64,000 nt of DNA from an uncultured Succinivibrio sp. (GTDB lineage Bacteria > Pseudomonadota > Gammaproteobacteria > Enterobacterales > Succinivibrionaceae), in the NCBI GenBank assembly GCA_902785325.1, contig CACZXZ010000009.1:1-64000 (forward strand), given 5' to 3'. The notes beneath the pieces were generated by a model that was given only the letters and a program-made list of their open reading frames with translations, had not been told where the DNA came from and made no database searches. Each line of letters starts with the position of its first letter. Within the stretch, counting starts at the first letter, position 1. Both the position numbers and the translations under genes were made by a program. Below are positions 62,736-64,000 of the stretch, one piece after another.

Positions 62736-62778
62736 AAGTAGTATTTTCTAGTGAATACAGATTTAGAAAATACTACTT
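62736..62778. terminator. Long inverted repeat between pqiC and mnmE
   Basis: A perfect 15-base stem (AAGTAGTATTTTCTA and TAGAAAATACTACTT) with a 13-base loop between convergent genes. T tracts after the stem are short on both strands, so it may act as a bidirectional terminator or a 3'-end stabiliser. Confidence 0.65.
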
Positions 62779-62786
62779 TTAAAGAT

Positions 62787-64000
62787 CTATTTGCCAATAC
62801 AGAAAGTACTAAATATCTTACCTAGAATGTCATCTGAGGTAACTTTTCCTGTAATCATTCCAAGATAATCTTGAGCCTGTCTAATTTCTTGAGCACATAG
62901 CACAAGATCACCTGTTTGAAGGATCTCTTTAGCGTTAATGATATATTGATACGCTTTTTCTAGATTGGTTAGATGACGTCTTCTAGCAATAAATACACCT
63001 TCTACAGGCATAATTCCTAAGGCATCTGCTAATTCATTTCTTAATGAATTTAGACCATCTTCAGTCTTAGTTGAGGTAAAAACTTTCTTTAACTTAGAGA
63101 AAGGCTCTTGTTCTAAAAGCTTATTAACTTCTTTAGATACTGATTTATCTGCTTTAGAAATAATTAACAGAATTCGGTTTTCATCTTTTTCAAATTCTTT
63201 AATTTTTTCATAGTTATCAATAGCATCACTGCCATCTGATGATCCATCTATCATAAATAGTACCAAATCAGCCTTCTTCAACTCCTCAATAGCTTTTTTG
63301 ATACCAATAGCTTCGATTTCATCTGATGGAGTATCTCTTATACCTGCTGTGTCAGTTATAACTACAGGAACACCACTTATTTCAATTTGAGCTGTTAATA
63401 CATCTCTAGTAGTACCAGGTATATTAGTTACAATTGCTTTATCAGTACCTGATAAAGCATTTAGTAGGCTTGACTTACCAGCGTTAGGAGCTCCAGATAG
63501 AACAATCTTAGCACCTTCATTCAATTTAATACCTTGTTTAGCAATTTGAATGGTTTTAGCTGCTAATTGTTCTATAGAGTTTAATTCAAGATCTGTTTTT
63601 CCTGATTCATAAAAATCTTCATGTTCTTCAGGAAAATCTAAACAACCTTCTAATCTAACTCTAAAATTAGTAATCTTGTCAGATAATTCATTTAGGTTAG
63701 TTGCAAAGGTTCCTTCTAAGGAAGATAGTGCAGCTTTTGCAGCACTATCTGAACCTGCTGAAATAAGATCTTCAACAGCTTCTGCAGCTGTTAAATCCAT
63801 CTTATTGTTTAAAAAGGCTCTTTTGGTAAATTCGCCAGGCTCAGCTTGTCTTATACCATCAATAGAGATTACTGCTTCAAGAACTCTTTTTGGTGCAAAA
63901 TTTCCACCATGTCCTTGGAATTCAACTACATCTTCTCCAGTATAAGAATTTGGGGCATTAAAATACAAAACAAGACCTTCATCGATAGTCTCATTTTGTA
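62787..64000 (-). CDS. mnmE: tRNA modification GTPase MnmE (partial, 5' end beyond window)
   Basis: GTPase partner of MnmG in U34 modification. The visible 3' part includes the end of the N-terminal folate-binding domain (NAPNSYTGEDVVEFQGHGG), helical domain, the G domain with GAPNAGKSSLLNALSG and DTAGIRDT, and the terminal FCIGK with its conserved Cys. The reading frame continues open through base 64000 (translating as QNETIDEGLVLYF), so the start lies to the right of the window. Confidence 0.96.
   Translation of the reverse strand, partial: QNETIDEGLVLYFNAPNSYTGEDVVEFQGHGGNFAPKRVLEAVISIDGIRQAEPGEFTKRAFLNNKMDLTAAEAVEDLISAGSDSAAKAALSSLEGTFATNLNELSDKITNFRVRLEGCLDFPEEHEDFYESGKTDLELNSIEQLAAKTIQIAKQGIKLNEGAKIVLSGAPNAGKSSLLNALSGTDKAIVTNIPGTTRDVLTAQIEISGVPVVITDTAGIRDTPSDEIEAIGIKKAIEELKKADLVLFMIDGSSDGSDAIDNYEKIKEFEKDENRILLIISKADKSVSKEVNKLLEQEPFSKLKKVFTSTKTEDGLNSLRNELADALGIMPVEGVFIARRRHLTNLEKAYQYIINAKEILQTGDLVLCAQEIRQAQDYLGMITGKVTSDDILGKIFSTFCIGK

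Overview
The window is a gene-dense, AT-rich chromosomal core segment of a gammaproteobacterium. Gene content and order match E. coli blocks: murI next to an rRNA operon, rpmE/priA, hslVU, uvrA/ssb, mreBCD-maf, mlaFEDCB, kdsC-lptCAB-rpoN-hpf-ptsN-rapZ, ftsY/rpoH, and mnmG-rsmG-parAB-atpIBEFHAGDC. Low GC, reduced spacing, an anaerobic ribonucleotide reductase and loss of some E. coli block members suggest an anaerobic Aeromonadales lineage such as Succinivibrionaceae. That placement is inference; no rRNA coding sequence lies inside the window.

Layout. 1-200: leader and promoter of an rRNA operon running off the left edge. 0.2-15 kb: murI, trmA, malic enzyme, rpmE, priA-argS-SPOR protein-hslV-hslU-ZapB-like, a fructose-type PTS permease, cysE and a cation efflux pump. 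15-24 kb: plsB with a FliL-like protein, pmbA, a BASS-type transporter, a DUF2750 protein and uvrA. 24-30 kb: ssb, mreBCD, maf, tldD, darP. 30-39.5 kb: the mla phospholipid-transport operon, divergent from the kdsC/lpt/rpoN operon. 39.5-42 kb: rpoH, ftsY, rsmD. 42-53.6 kb: the F1Fo ATP synthase operon behind mnmG-rsmG-parA-parB. 53.6-54.1 kb: a probable replication origin. 54.3-64 kb: efp with its modifier earP, an anaerobic ribonucleotide reductase cluster, pqiABC, and the 3' part of mnmE.

The envelope theme is strong: LPS export (kdsC, lptCAB), phospholipid transport (mla), MCE tunnels (pqi), cell-shape proteins (mreBCD) and phospholipid synthesis (plsB). A second theme is chromosome maintenance near the origin (parAB, mnmG, mnmE, the origin itself).

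The most unusual item is the class III ribonucleotide reductase. The 755-residue NrdD ends just after its C-terminal zinc site. The glycyl-radical segment lies in a separate 52-codon ORF with its own ribosome binding site, between nrdD and nrdG. Stop codons in both frames rule out a single frameshift as the cause. A second oddity is a four-cysteine periplasmic insertion of about 49 residues in ATP synthase subunit a. I saw no CRISPR array, intact insertion sequence, prophage or tRNA gene.
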